Translations under genes and position numbers: made by a program
Notes under the pieces: model-generated
Database searches by the model: none
Told to the model about the DNA's origin: nothing
Seen by the model: only the letters and a program-made list of their open reading frames with translations
In this document: positions 1 to 10,639 of the stretch, piece by piece
Layout: every line of letters starts with the position of its first letter
Position numbering within the stretch: the stretch's first letter is position 1
Assembly: GCA_015698045.1 (NCBI GenBank)
Contig: BLAL01000278.1
Location: 1,054,001-1,118,000 of the forward strand
Direction: 5' to 3'
DNA: 64,000 nucleotides
Source: Rhizophagus clarus
Taxonomy: Eukaryota > Glomeromycota > Glomeromycetes > Glomerales > Glomeraceae

Positions 1-139
1 AAAACTGGATGAAAACAGAATAAAACATGAATGAAATCTGGACGAATATTGGTATTCGAATGTTCAATCACGAATAAATAGCCTACACCATTTTGAAAAT
101 GGCGATAAGTCGCGAAAGGAATAAATCATTGCTTAGTTA

Positions 140-1290
140 TGGAATATCTTGAAATCCAGACCTAAAAGGTTACATTTTGGTTTTTAGTAGTGAATATTTT
201 GATGTTTACTGTGAGAAATGTGATAATAGGTATTATGATAATAAGTATAATGATGATAAGAAATGTTGTAAACAATGTCAAATCGATCAAATAAAAAATA
301 ATTTTACAAATTGGACTAGTGGAAACGTAAAACTTGATGGCCTTATTCAAAATATGCAATTAAAAATCAATAAGAAGGATGATGTGATATTTGAATGGAT
401 ATCATACAATGGGTTTATTGAAATTAAGGAGATGATGAATTTGCTATAGCAATATGGAAAGATGGCCCATTAAAGAAAGGAACAAGAGAATCATACAAAA
501 AGGTTGTTTTAAAATATTTGGATAATTTACAAGGTATTACTGATGAATTTTTAAATATGGTATTTAAATTTTTATGAATTTATATTATAATATTTGAATA
601 TAGATAAGATAAATATTAGCAGAATATTTATTTGTTTATTTATTGTATTTTAATAGGTTGAATCATGTTTGAACCGTAAAAGAGTCTATGGATTATCTCA
701 AAATTTAGATACAAATGTTTATATTTTGGTTTATATTAATGATGGTTATTTTAGTTATTATCGTTTTGGTAGAGACTATTGTGAAAAGTGTTATAATAAA
801 TATAACAGTTATGGTGTTTACTGTAAACCATGTCAAATTAGTTATTTTGAAAATAATTTTTCAAACTGGACTAGTGGAAATGAGAAAATTAATGAACTTA
901 TTCAAAAGAATCAATTAGAAATTAGTAAACATAATGATCCAGTATTTGAATGGATATCATATGATAAGTTTACTAATATTAGTGAAACAAAAAACTGTGG
1001 CTTTGCTACAGCATTATGGAAGGATGGTCCATTACATTACAGTAAATTATACAAGAAATATAGGAGAAAATTAAACGAAGTAGTTTTATTAAAATATCTA
1101 AATAAAACATCAAATATTATAAATGAGGTATGAACTTTTCATAGATATAATTTATTATATTATTAATATTAATTATTAATATAATGTCAATTTATTTAAA
1201 CAGATAATGTATTTAATGGAAGGTAGTTATGGAATCTCACAAAATCCAGATATAAAAGATTTTATTTTAGTTTTTCCACTTAAATGATAT
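140..1290 (+). pseudogene. Decayed protein-kinase N-terminal units 1 and 2
   Basis: Two head-to-tail copies of the N-terminal part of a Rhizophagus-type kinase. Each reads YGIS(Q/stop)NPD..K.YILV, then a cysteine cluster (CEKC ... CKQC/CKPC, a likely zinc ribbon), then NF(T/S)NWTSGN, then FEWISYxxF at the start of the kinase N-lobe and an IWKDGP/LWKDGP segment. Unit 1 spans about 140-575. Unit 2 contains an open 154-codon stretch at 669-1133. Exon ends followed by GTATxxA and later AATAG or ACAG suggest the units were once joined by introns, for example 1131 to 1202. Unit 1 has TGA at 150-152 in place of the expected Gln codon and changes frame near 435. No catalytic lobe follows either unit directly, so they are fragments. 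Family assignment rests on recalled signature motifs, not on a search. Confidence 0.6.
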
Positions 1291-3018
1291 TGTGAAAACT
1301 GTGGTCAAAAATACAATATTCAGTTTGAAATAGATAGTAGAAGCTGTATATCATCTCAAACAAAACAAAAATTAGGAATTTAATTCAAGATATTAGAATA
1401 GATACTGATTATAATTCTGAATAATAATATAATATTTGAGTGGATCAAATATGATCAGTTTAATAATATTGAAGAAATAGGCAGGGGTGGCTTCTCTACA
1501 GTATATTCAGCAATATGGAAAGATGGTTATGTACGTGGTGGCAATTGGAAAAGAATACCAAATATAAAAGTTGCTTTAAAATGTTTACTTAATTCACATA
1601 ATTCCCTTGATGAGTTTATAAATGAGGTATGAATTCTATATTTATTTAAAAAGTAGTATTTACATGATGTAGTTTAATAACATTAATGCATCGTTTAATA
1701 GGTTAAAGCATATTCAAATCAAAAGATAGAAAATATTCTTAAAATATATGGAATATCTTAAAATCCAGATACAAAAGATTACATCATGATTCTTGAATAT
1801 GGCACGTCTGAAATGTGTGCCAGGTGCACAGCAATTTTCAAAACTTGTAAAAAACAAGTTTGTTATTTAACAAAAAACTCTCAAACTTTTAATGTGACCG
1901 TGTTTTTAGCCGCTCTGCAAGTTTACTTAAAGACCGGAAGTGGGTCATGAATGTTGTTTTTGAATTTATATATAAAAAACAAAAAATTCGTCTTTGCTGA
2001 TCATATCCAAAGATGGTTAGATTAATTTAACGAAAGAAAGTGATTTATTAAAATAAGTCAAAAATGACCTTCAAAACCACCTTTACTACTCTAAGTAAAC
2101 TTGCAGAGCAGGCAAAAACACACATAATACATAATCTTTATAAATCTTTATATATTAAGAAAATTTTTTTTTTGCAAATTTTCTGCGCCACAGTCAGTTG
2201 ATTGCGCCACCAACCTGGCACACATTTCAGATATGCTTGAATATGCAGAAGGTGGAAGTTTCAATAATTATTTAAAAAAAATTATGAAAATTTTGATTGG
2301 TTTAATGGATTAAAAACGTTATCTAATATTATTGAAGGCCTTAGTAAAATTCATCAAAAACAGATGGTTCATCGTGATTTTCATGCAGGAAATATATTAT
2401 TTATTGATGATAATTATAATGCATGTATTTCTGATATGGGGTTATGCAAGAAAATTGATGATATTAATGAAAAAAATATTTACGGAGTTATGCCTTATGT
2501 AGCTCCTGAAGTATTAAATGGAAAACGTTATACTCAAGCAGCAGATATATATAGCTTTGGTATGTTTATGTATGTTGTAGCATCTGGAATACAACCTTTT
2601 ACTGGTTGTTCTCATGATGAAGTTTTAGCGCTAAAAATATGCATGCAATGGTATCAGACCCGAAATAATCGAAAATACAACGCCCAAATGTTATATTGAT
2701 TTAATGAAAAAATGTTGGGATTCAAATCCATATAATAGACCAAATTCTATTGAAGTAAAAAGTATAACTAAATTATTTTATAATTCATTGCATCAAAGTT
2801 TTGCGGAAAAGATACAACAACATTATGAAATTGAAGAACAATTTAAAAAAACGCAAGAATGTAGAAAAGCAAATTTTTTATCAATCAAAAATGGCCAATC
2901 AATTACCCATAAACAAGCTATTTATACTTCTCGATTACTTAATTCTTTTACACAGAATCTTCCAAAATATGATAATATTAGTAGTAGTACATTAGAAATT
3001 ACTGATTTTACGAAGTAA
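1203..3018 (+). pseudogene. Decayed protein kinase with catalytic C-lobe, split by a MITE
   Basis: A third N-terminal unit (FEWIKYDQFNNIEEIGRGGFSTVYSAIWKDG, written here as FEWIKYDQF then IGRGGFSTVYS: the glycine-rich loop) is followed by VALKCL (the ATP-binding Lys region), an intron from 1627 to about 1700, and VKAYS..ILKIYGIS. After an inserted element (1802-2235) come LEYAEGGSF, the catalytic loop MVHRDFHAGNIL, a degenerate SDMG in place of DFG, APEV, ADIYSFGMFMY, QPF and the MKKCWDSNPYNRP motif near the end of the kinase fold, then about 80 variable residues to a stop at 3016-3018. Damage visible: TAA at 1759-1761 where Gln is expected, a lost base in the A-run at 2274-2281, and a frame change near 2640. 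It belongs to the serine/threonine or TKL-like kinases expanded in Glomeromycotina. Now almost certainly non-functional. Confidence 0.7.
1802..2235. mobile_element. MULE-type MITE with 10-bp target duplication
   Basis: The kinase reading is interrupted by 434 bp flanked by the direct repeat CTTGAATATG (1792-1801 and 2236-2245). The element has near-terminal inverted repeats TCTGAAATGTGTGCCAGGT at 1807-1825 and its complement at 2213-2231. A second inverted pair, GCTCTGCAAGTTTACTTA at 1912-1929 and complement at 2092-2109, lies inside, so much of the element can fold back on itself. It has no coding capacity. A 9-10 bp target duplication is typical of Mutator-like elements, so I infer a non-autonomous MULE. 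The outermost 4-5 bp of the two ends match imperfectly. Confidence 0.8.
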
Positions 3019-3520
3019 GTAGCACTTTATTATCTTTATATTTTATTTATTTTTTCTCATTTTTATTATTTCATATTTTAACTTATTTTGACCCTAAAAG
3101 TTTAAGGTAAAAAAAAGAAATGTATTAAATTTTATAGAAAAGAGCTGTAAAATTATTTTGAACTTTTAGCATGTCCTTACAATTTATCAATCAAAAGAGT
3201 TTAACACTGATTATAGAGTAGTATGTAAACCTTTCTTTGCATAATAAAAATCAGTTTGTAATTAAACAAATTTAGTGGGACAGAATATTGTCACATGACA
3301 TAAATAGGTTTACTACGCCAAAATAAACTAAGGGTTGGTACTGTAAGTTTATACACAATCAACCTGAGGACTTATAATAAAATTCTATTTGTCACCCTAA
3401 TATTTCACCATCCAATCAGAATTATTGAGTAAATTAAATCCTTAAATAATATACGATAAATTATTTTGTATTCGTTTAACACTATTTTCATGGGAAATTC
3501 CAACATTACGACTTGACGGG
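3019..3520. other. Intergenic, no gene seen
   Basis: AT-rich sequence between the kinase remnant and the next repeat. No open frame of useful length, RNA gene or repeat was recognised. Confidence 0.6.
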
Positions 3521-4093
3521 GTGGTCAATGGTCCAATAAAAACAAATAGATGTATGGTCCCTATGAAATTAATGCTAATCATATTTTAACTCATTAACTT
3601 CGGATATTCAAACATATAATCTTATAATCTTCCGTTAAAAAAGCCGAAATCTTTAAAAATGATAAATCGTTCTTTATTTACTTTAAAGTAATATTTAACA
3701 TTTAACAAATGCGCAGTAACTTTAGAAAAAATGCTAATAGAACGCTTTTTTGGAAAACATTAAAGAAAATCTTTTTCTATGGAAAAGTAGTTAGGAAACA
3801 GTTAGAAGCTTACTTTACACTTGTACATTTTTTTTTTTTTTTTTTTGAGAAGCGTTCTATTACATTAAAGAGAGAATGTATAAGAATACTTTTGTGTTGT
3901 TCAGAATGAAAATAATGAGAAGGTACAAAGTTATGGAAGAAATAAAATATACCTATTTTAATAAGAATTTTGTTATAAAGACCAATTTTAATAGCTTAAT
4001 ATGAGAAAAAATCTATCAATAGTAAATTTCATAAGGACTATACAACTACAGTATACGTATATGACATTTTATTAGTCTATTGACCACCCTAAC
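3520..4093. mobile_element. Foldback-type non-autonomous element
   Basis: The ends form an imperfect inverted repeat: GGGTGGTCAATGG at about 3520-3533 and its complement ending at about 4091 (ATTGACCACCC). The similarity continues inward (GTATGGTCCCTATGAAATT near 3553 against its complement near 4040). An inner inverted pair, AATG(C/T)TAATAGAACGCTT, lies at about 3731-3750 and 3848-3868. Nothing in it looks coding. This is a MITE or foldback element of about 570 bp. I could not define a clean target duplication, although TA follows the right end. Confidence 0.5.
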
Positions 4094-4439
4094 GATTTGC
4101 GCATAATGAATTCTCATTATTAAATAACGAACATATTGAACATCAAATAATTACATAAACTTATAAAAAAAAAAAAAAAAAAAAAAAATTGAAAAAATCG
4201 GTTTTCTTTCACAGGAACTTTAGTCAAATTGAAAAATTTAGGTATTTATAAGGCAATTGGGAAACATTCTTTTAAGGATTGATTGTATAAAAAAATCTTT
4301 GAAGAAACTCCTAATATTGACTAAACATACAAGCAAAATCATGTTAAGTAAGCAAGTGGTACTCTATTTAATCTAATAATAATCAAACCATCTATTTATA
4401 ACTTATTGTTATGACTAGGTTAATGTAATAAGATTACGC

Positions 4440-4880
4440 AATTTTTTGAATTTTTAGATACAACCTTTCTTATAAAAGAAAAAAATATCAAAAACGGAAA
4501 GTATTTCCATTTTTTTATTAGATGGAACTTCATTCTTATGAAAAGAGAAAAAAAATAAATAAATCGAAAATGGAAAATAAATTCCATTTTTATTTTGAAA
4601 ATTTTTCGATACAACATTCATTTTTTATCAAAAATGGAAAGCAATCTCTAATTTTTATTTCTTATGTTTTTCTTGAATTTTTCGATACAGCTTCATTTTT
4701 ACAAACGTAGAAAAATTAAAATAAATCAAAAATGGAAAGCGATTCCCACTTTCCAACAAAAAAAAAAAAAATTTCAAAAAACATTAGTTTGCCCATATTA
4801 ACAATACAAAATTATTTGCGATTTTTTTTTATTATTAATTTGGGTGTAAAAAAAATCGCAGATAATCTGTTAAATGTTTT
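4440..4880 (+). repeat. Dispersed repeat, copy A, with internal tandem units
   Basis: Three imperfect units with TTGAATTTTTCGATACA.. and ..AAAATGGAAAGCGATTCC occur at about 4445, 4597 and 4673, followed by a tail with TTAATTTGGGTGTAAAAA. The same motifs in the same order, inverted, occur at about 14,380-14,640. This is a repeat family, probably a non-autonomous element, with no coding potential. Confidence 0.5.
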
Positions 4881-5009
4881 AATATACTAGTATGCTTCTT
4901 ATTTAACTGAATCTATCAACTATTTTTTCTGACTTAATTGCTATACACTGGTCTGGACCAGGAACTGAATAGTTACATTCAACTATTATAAAAATTTAAT
5001 GGCAACTGG

Positions 5010-6512
5010 AATCTTTCAATAGAAAATATTATTGGTTCAATGGAGTACCATGGGATCAAGTGTCAAAAAGCCACGGCTTACTCTGTTATCTGTGAGCTTT
5101 TCGCTAAAATTCCAGGAATACAAAGGTTTTTTCATGAAACTTTTAAATGGATGCTCTTTTTTAATGCTTGCAGACTCATCAATCCACATTATTCAACTTA
5201 CACATAAAAATAAAGTTAAAAATTTATTATCTTGGCAGAAAACTTGACAAATGACTTTGAACTATTTAATTCTCTAATAACTTTTCATATTTTGAACTTA
5301 CTCAAGATATGAATCCGGCATGATTATTATAAGATTGTACTATTATTCTGTACAAAAAGAATCAAATGTAAATCATAAATAATATTATTGTCTAAAATTG
5401 TTTATTGAAAGTAACCTAATTTGAGTATCAACAGTTGATCCCAACACAAGCGACAAATGCAGTTTATCATGAAACCTTAGGTATAGTGAATCTAAAAGAA
5501 GAAACTGAATATTTTGAAATAACGACATGGTATAAATAGTTAAATAATATGATACCATTATAAAACAACAATAGCAATTAAAATATCATTAATCATTTAG
5601 GGCAGCAGTAATATATATTAGCTAACATATTTTAGAGGATGGGTATGTGAAACAATATTTTAGGGAGAGATACTTCTGTTTTAAAGGAGGAGTTAGTGAA
5701 ACAATGACAACAATATCATCAGTAATAGCCTCAATGAATCTCCTCCTATTCATACAAAGTTTCAAGCGGACTTTATACAGCCTATAAAATTTTTGAAGTT
5801 TTCTTTAAATCTTTGCTTACTTATTACCTCAGAAAATTGTTCTTTTAAATAAAATAATAAATTATGGCAATGATCATTGAAAAAATTAACAAGTGCTAGA
5901 ATAGTACCACTAAGATTGAAGGATGTGATAAAATCACTTTTATCAGTTAGAAAAGCACGCCTTTTGGACAAATTTCTAGTCAATCTTGGGAAAAGACTCC
6001 AGGATCCTGTCTGACAAATTAATTATTGTAAAAAGAAATAAGTATTCCTCAATTCAGTATAAAAAAAGCTTGATAATTATATAGTTAACTTCACTGAAGG
6101 TTATGTAGGAAATAATGGCGGTGAGAAATTATGCAAAAGTAAAAATATAAGGAATGCAATGGATGACATTTGTGACATAATTTCAAAGTGATGTAATCAT
6201 TTATTATCTAAGCGCCTAGAAGAGGATCAATATGAACTTATCAGAAAATTATTTAAAGACAATTAGCAGACTATATGGAAGATCAGCTGGATTAGGACGG
6301 TTTAATAAAGACAACTTATTAGAGATTGGTTCTTATAAAAGATATAAAAAGTCATGGTCCATAAAGATGATTGGGATAAAATCTCTTCATATATTAAATT
6401 TGCTGCACTTGATCATTTGGAAGTGGTAAGCGAGAAAAAAATATCATCAGAATGTCAAATAGCAATCTTGAAATGTATTTATCAATTATACAATATTACT
6501 GAGTTGTAATCA
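5010..6512 (+). pseudogene. Decayed coding stretch, family not recognised
   Basis: Short coherent peptides appear in changing frames on the plus strand: KIPGIQRFFHETFKWMLFF and ACRLINPHYSTYT near 5100-5200, IASMNLLLFIQSFKRTL near 5730, RLEEDQYELIRKLFKDN near 6220-6260, and WDKISSYIKFAALDHLEVV followed by ECQIAILKCIYQLYNITEL near 6370-6510. Stops and frame changes separate them. The composition looks like former protein sequence rather than random AT-rich DNA. It may be an old transposase or host gene. I do not recognise the family and give no function. A 73-codon minus-strand frame at 5762-5983 overlaps this stretch and is probably a shadow. Confidence 0.35.
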
Positions 6513-7049
6513 CTTTGTTTAATAATTTTATTTTTAAAAGAATTGAGAAATAAAATACAAGTTCTTCTACATTTGGTGCTTTTGCAGACTTGCAGTATAT
6601 ATCATTAAGAGTACCATTTACAGTGTGTTCATCATAAGAATGGTTCAGTCGTTCAATTCTAGCATTGAGCTTTGCATTAAAGCATCGTGAAAAAAAATAT
6701 CATGAGAAAAAAATATTATTTTAATCCAAGCATATATAATAACAAAAAATATTGATAATCATATCTTGATCTTTAGATAATGAGAAGGAACATGATAACT
6801 ACTAATATATTAGAAAAAAATTACAATTTATTATTCATTTAATATATTTGCAAATAAAAGTAAGTTTCATAACTGCTTATATTTTCTTTTTTTACATGTA
6901 TAATATTACAAATTTTAATTTAAATAAATATCAGTAAATAAATTTCATCTATTATGACTAAATAAAATATTTAGTCAATGCGCAAACATTTTGGAGTTGG
7001 AGTTAAATTAATTTCATTGATAAAACTCTATTCTCACATTCAAGGATAT

Positions 7050-9172
7050 CTAAAATTGCTGATTTTCTTTCTTTACCACCACCATCTTTTGTTGTTTTTC
7101 TAAAGAAATGAGAAACTTGCTGATGGTTTTTTTTTTTACTGCTGAACAAGAAAATGCTGCCAAACCAAAATGATGATGAATATCATCATTTCTGGGATGA
7201 TACACTAGCACATGCATATATGGCGTGATATCACTAGTTTGATAAAAGCCAGAATCTAAGAATTGATGCAACCATGCACATGCATCATTAGAAAACATTA
7301 CATCAGTTTTAGGATCTTTCACGGCGTTATGAAGTAAATAAAAGTTATTCCATAAACTTCTAATTTGAACTGCTCGAGAGTGTGGAAGAAGTTTACTCAA
7401 ATCAAAATGTTGAAGCACAGTTAATTTATCCTGTCCCATTAAAGAAGTACAGTATATTGCTAATTAGTTGAAATTACTTCAAGCCAAAAGTGAAATCTGA
7501 CACATATACGTTTCATTTCTTTAATAATAACGTCTCTAGCTTTATCTTTCCAGGTACAGTATTTCTTGATTAAAATTCATTAATTACCAGTCGCCAAAAA
7601 ACATCCATAATGCATAGCATCATATGCAATTCACTTGGCACCCAATTCTGCAATGGGATCATATCAAAAGTGGAGGTTGAATGTAACCCTTATAAAATTT
7701 AAAATTTTCACAAACTTGATCCATGTTCTTACTTATTGTCCATTCATATGAAAAATTTCCCTGTTATTCTTTGGATATTTCACACCATGGGCAAAAATAT
7801 TTACTATTTGCCACATTCATTTCCAAACAAATCACACCAATCCGATGAAAAATAAAGATCAAATTTCCATTTTATACCTTGATTATCTATTAATCCTTCT
7901 TTTTTAGTTTTCTCAATTCTATAATTAAATATTCTAATGTAATATGCAACATTTCATACTTCTTAATGCCAGGATACAAAGCTATAGTATAATGACTATT
8001 TGATTGTTGTAATGTATCTTTATCATCAAGAATCAAAAAGTAACCATTACATATTTTACTTTCTTTTCAACGTTCCTTCCATCACCAGATATACGTACAG
8101 ATTTGCCACATGTATTACTCCTTTCTTAATAAGACCTGGTATAAGATATTTTAAAATATCAATAATATTTCGCCTCCTAACTTTACCAATGGATTGTTGC
8201 ACATTATTTATAATATCGGCATCATCAATATGCACTCTGAATTTACAGAATTATCTGATGATGGTGACATATTTATAAGTGAAATTGGTATAATATCATT
8301 TATTTCCCATGTAATTTTCTTTCTTTCTGAAGAAACTAACCATTCACGTGACAAGTCATGGCTGATTGATGCTAAATTTTGATACCCTCCACGCGTTATT
8401 TGGCCTTTATCATATTCTTCAACAGTTGTCTTGTCTTATGTTTCGTATCTTCAACATCTTCCTTGCCAATACTAAAATAAAAAGGTTGATCTTTTATATC
8501 AAATTCAATTGATTTTAATATAGGTTTATCTTCTGGATTACATTTTTTGATTGCCGTTTGATCAAATATTGCATGTACAGTTTTTGCAATTTTTTTTGCT
8601 CAGTTATTTTGTCAGTTATAGTTAAATTGTTAAATGGTTTCAGCGTTGTTGCTTGTCTCTTAGTATCCCTTGCTTGCTGAAGTACTTCTAGCTGAAGACC
8701 AAATACATGTGGTCTTGAATAACGTGTCTTGGTTTCTGGATCTAAGGCCTATCATAAATAAATAAAATTTATATTTAAAAATTATAACTGATACCATTAG
8801 TTAATATAATAATATTTATATTCATACTTTAGCATATGAACTTGCCGCATCTGAACTGGATTTTTCTGATTTTATTTGGTATTGATATTCATTTCCGTAA
8901 TATATCCAATAAACCAGGTTTTTTTCTACATATTTAATTATACATCTGACTGAATGCCTTTTTTTAGGTTTCTTCCAGCCCAATTCAATTTCATAATTGT
9001 CAGGAATTCAGAACCCATTTTGACGTTTTGTATATCTAAGGTAAGCAACAGGTGGATAATATCCTTCTTTAATAATGTTATAGGTGTAACTTCGTCCAGA
9101 TTCAGAATATTCAATAATAGAATCTTCAGGATAGTTATGGGTTACAACCTTTCTTACATTTTGTTGATCCAT
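7050..9172 (-). pseudogene. Decayed transposase-like ORF of a Rhizophagus repeat family
   Basis: Reading the minus strand from ATG at 9170-9172: MDQQNVRKVVTHNYPED, ..GYYPPVAYLRYTKRQNG, ..YWIYYGNEYQYQIKSEKSSSDAAS, then an intron-like gap, ALDPETKTRYSRPHVFGLQ, TTLKPFNNLT near 8630, and IPLQNWVPSELHMMLCIMDVFW near 7650 (quoted in two parts: IPLQNWVPSELH, MMLCIMDVFW). The best-preserved part is 129 open codons at 7050-7439: MGQDKLTVLQHFDLSKLLPHS, ITPYMHVLVYHPRNDD and FGLAAFSCSAVKKK. I recall this order (SSSDAAS / PHVFG / VPSELH / MGxDKL / YMHVLV / FSCSAVEKKN) from many repeated Rhizophagus proteins. The YMHxLVxH...AVEKKN end resembles the C-terminal part of several eukaryotic DNA transposases. 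Numerous stops break the frame. Identity as a transposase is an inference. Confidence 0.5.
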
Positions 9173-9225
9173 TTGAGATGGTAAGAATTTAATCGTATAA
9201 AAGATAACTAGAATATGCAGTTTGC

Positions 9226-9244
9226 GGGGGGACTTCGTCCCCCC
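9226..9244. other. Perfect GC hairpin upstream of the transposase-like ORF
   Basis: GGGGGGAC, loop TTC, GTCCCCCC: an 8-bp perfect stem in very AT-rich DNA, about 55 bp upstream of the start of the transposase-like ORF on the minus strand. It could be an element terminus or a structured 5' leader. Function unknown. Confidence 0.6.
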
Positions 9245-9384
9245 AAGTATAAATATATTTTAAATATTTATTGCAAAGTAAGCTAAAGCGTTTGATTAAT
9301 TATAAATGCCTTTTTTTTAGGCGTTTATCGCTGTTTTCAAAATGATGTATGCAGATATATCTGAATAAAAAAAAAAAGAAAACT

Positions 9385-9508
9385 GAAAACTGGACAAAAA
9401 CCGGATGAAAACCGAATAAAACATGGATGAAAATCGGACGAATATTGGTATTCGAATATTCAATCACAAATAAATGGTGTACACCATTTTGAAAATGGCG
9501 ATAACTAC
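9385..9508. repeat. Second copy of the repeat found at the window's left edge
   Basis: The stretch with GGACGAATATTGGTATTCGA and ACACCATTTTGAAAATGGCG closely matches positions 1-115 in the same orientation. It contains the small palindrome CCATTTTGAAAATGG. It is a dispersed repeat of unknown class, and the left copy is truncated by the window edge. Confidence 0.65.
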
Positions 9509-9509
9509 A

Positions 9510-9980
9510 AAAAAATGCCTTTTTTGGGGGTTAATTAAAGAAACGCTTTTTTAAGTGTTTAATCAGAAAAAGCGCTTTTTCTAAGCGCTTAATTAAAAAA
9601 AAATACGCTTTTTTAATCGTTTAATTAAAAAATAACGCTTTTTTCTCAAGCGTTTAATTGAAAAAAAAACGCTTTTTTTAAGCGTTTGATTAAAAAGAAA
9701 ACGCTTTTTTTTAAGCGCTTAATTGAAAAAAAAACGCTTTTTTTAAGCGTTTGATTAAAAAGAAAACGCTTTTTTTTAAGCGCTTAATTAAAAAGAAAAC
9801 GCTTTTTTTTTAAGCGTTTGATTAAAAAAAATGCTTTTTTTAAGCATTTGATTAAAAAAAATGCTTTTTTTAAGCATTTAATTAAAAAAAATGCTTTTTT
9901 TAAGCATTTAATTAAAAAACAACGCTTTTTAAGGGTTTAATTAAAAAAATGCCTTTTCTTTAGGCGTTTAATTAAAAAAA
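9510..9980. repeat. Palindromic minisatellite, left array
   Basis: About 16 units of 27-32 bp of the type AACGCTTTTTTTAAGCG followed by TTTAATTAAAAA. Each unit contains two small palindromes: a CGCTT...AAGCG hairpin and TTTAATTAAA. Unit sequence drifts along the array (CGC to TGC, AAGCG to AAGCA). It ends exactly at CATCACGAAGTT (9981-9992), whose inverted copy begins the right-hand side at 12,675-12,686. Confidence 0.8.
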
Positions 9981-10430
9981 CATCACGAAGTTGATCAAAT
10001 GTTAGACTTGTATTCATCAAACACAAATTATTTAATAAATGCTTGAATTTTGTATTTACTGAATGCTTAATATTTTATGAATGCCTATTTGTATTTAAAA
10101 TAAGTATTTAGTTATCATTGTAATAGATTACAAATTAAATATTTATCATTAAATACTTTATAATTGCTGCTTTAACAAAACACTTAAAAAACATTTTAAA
10201 TTAATACTTATTAATTGCTATGAAAAAAAATACCAATTAAGCATTTGAATTTATTATTAAAAAGGCAAATATGAGTATTTAAATTTTATTATTTTTATAT
10301 TAAACCTTAGAGGCTTTTTATAAATACCTTTGGTATAATAATATATAAATTTGTTAAAAATATCGAAATGTCCCAAAATTAGTATTACGTGTATCACATG
10401 ATACGGTGATATAGATTAACAAATCGATAA
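9981..10430. other. AT-rich arm inside the inverted structure
   Basis: Starts with CATCACGAAGTT and contains several AAATGCTT / AAGCATTT motifs, mirrored by 12,500-12,686 in inverted orientation. No gene seen. A CACGTG-like TATCACATGATA lies near 10,394-10,405, just before a pyrimidine-rich run. Confidence 0.5.
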
Positions 10431-10434
10431 TCTT

Positions 10435-10590
10435 TTTTTTTTACAAATTTTTTTCACCTTTTTCACTCTTCTATTTTTCCTTTCCTCTTTCTTACTTTCT
10501 CATTTTTCTTCCCTTCCCTTTCCCGTCTTTCATTCCTTTCCTCTCCCAGTCCTTCGCTCTTCCCCTCTCTTTCGTCCTCTCATACTTTAT
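10435..10590 (+). other. Pyrimidine-rich leader-like tract
   Basis: About 150 bp almost entirely C and T on the plus strand (TTCCTTTCCTCTTTC and similar), directly upstream of the exon-like array. Comparable tracts sit next to the exon arrays of the 52-58 kb element. It may be a transcribed leader or a triplex-prone tract. No ORF. Confidence 0.5.
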
Positions 10591-10639
10591 TTTAAAAAAA
10601 AAGTTGAAAAGCACCCATTAAAAAAAAACAAAATCTCTT

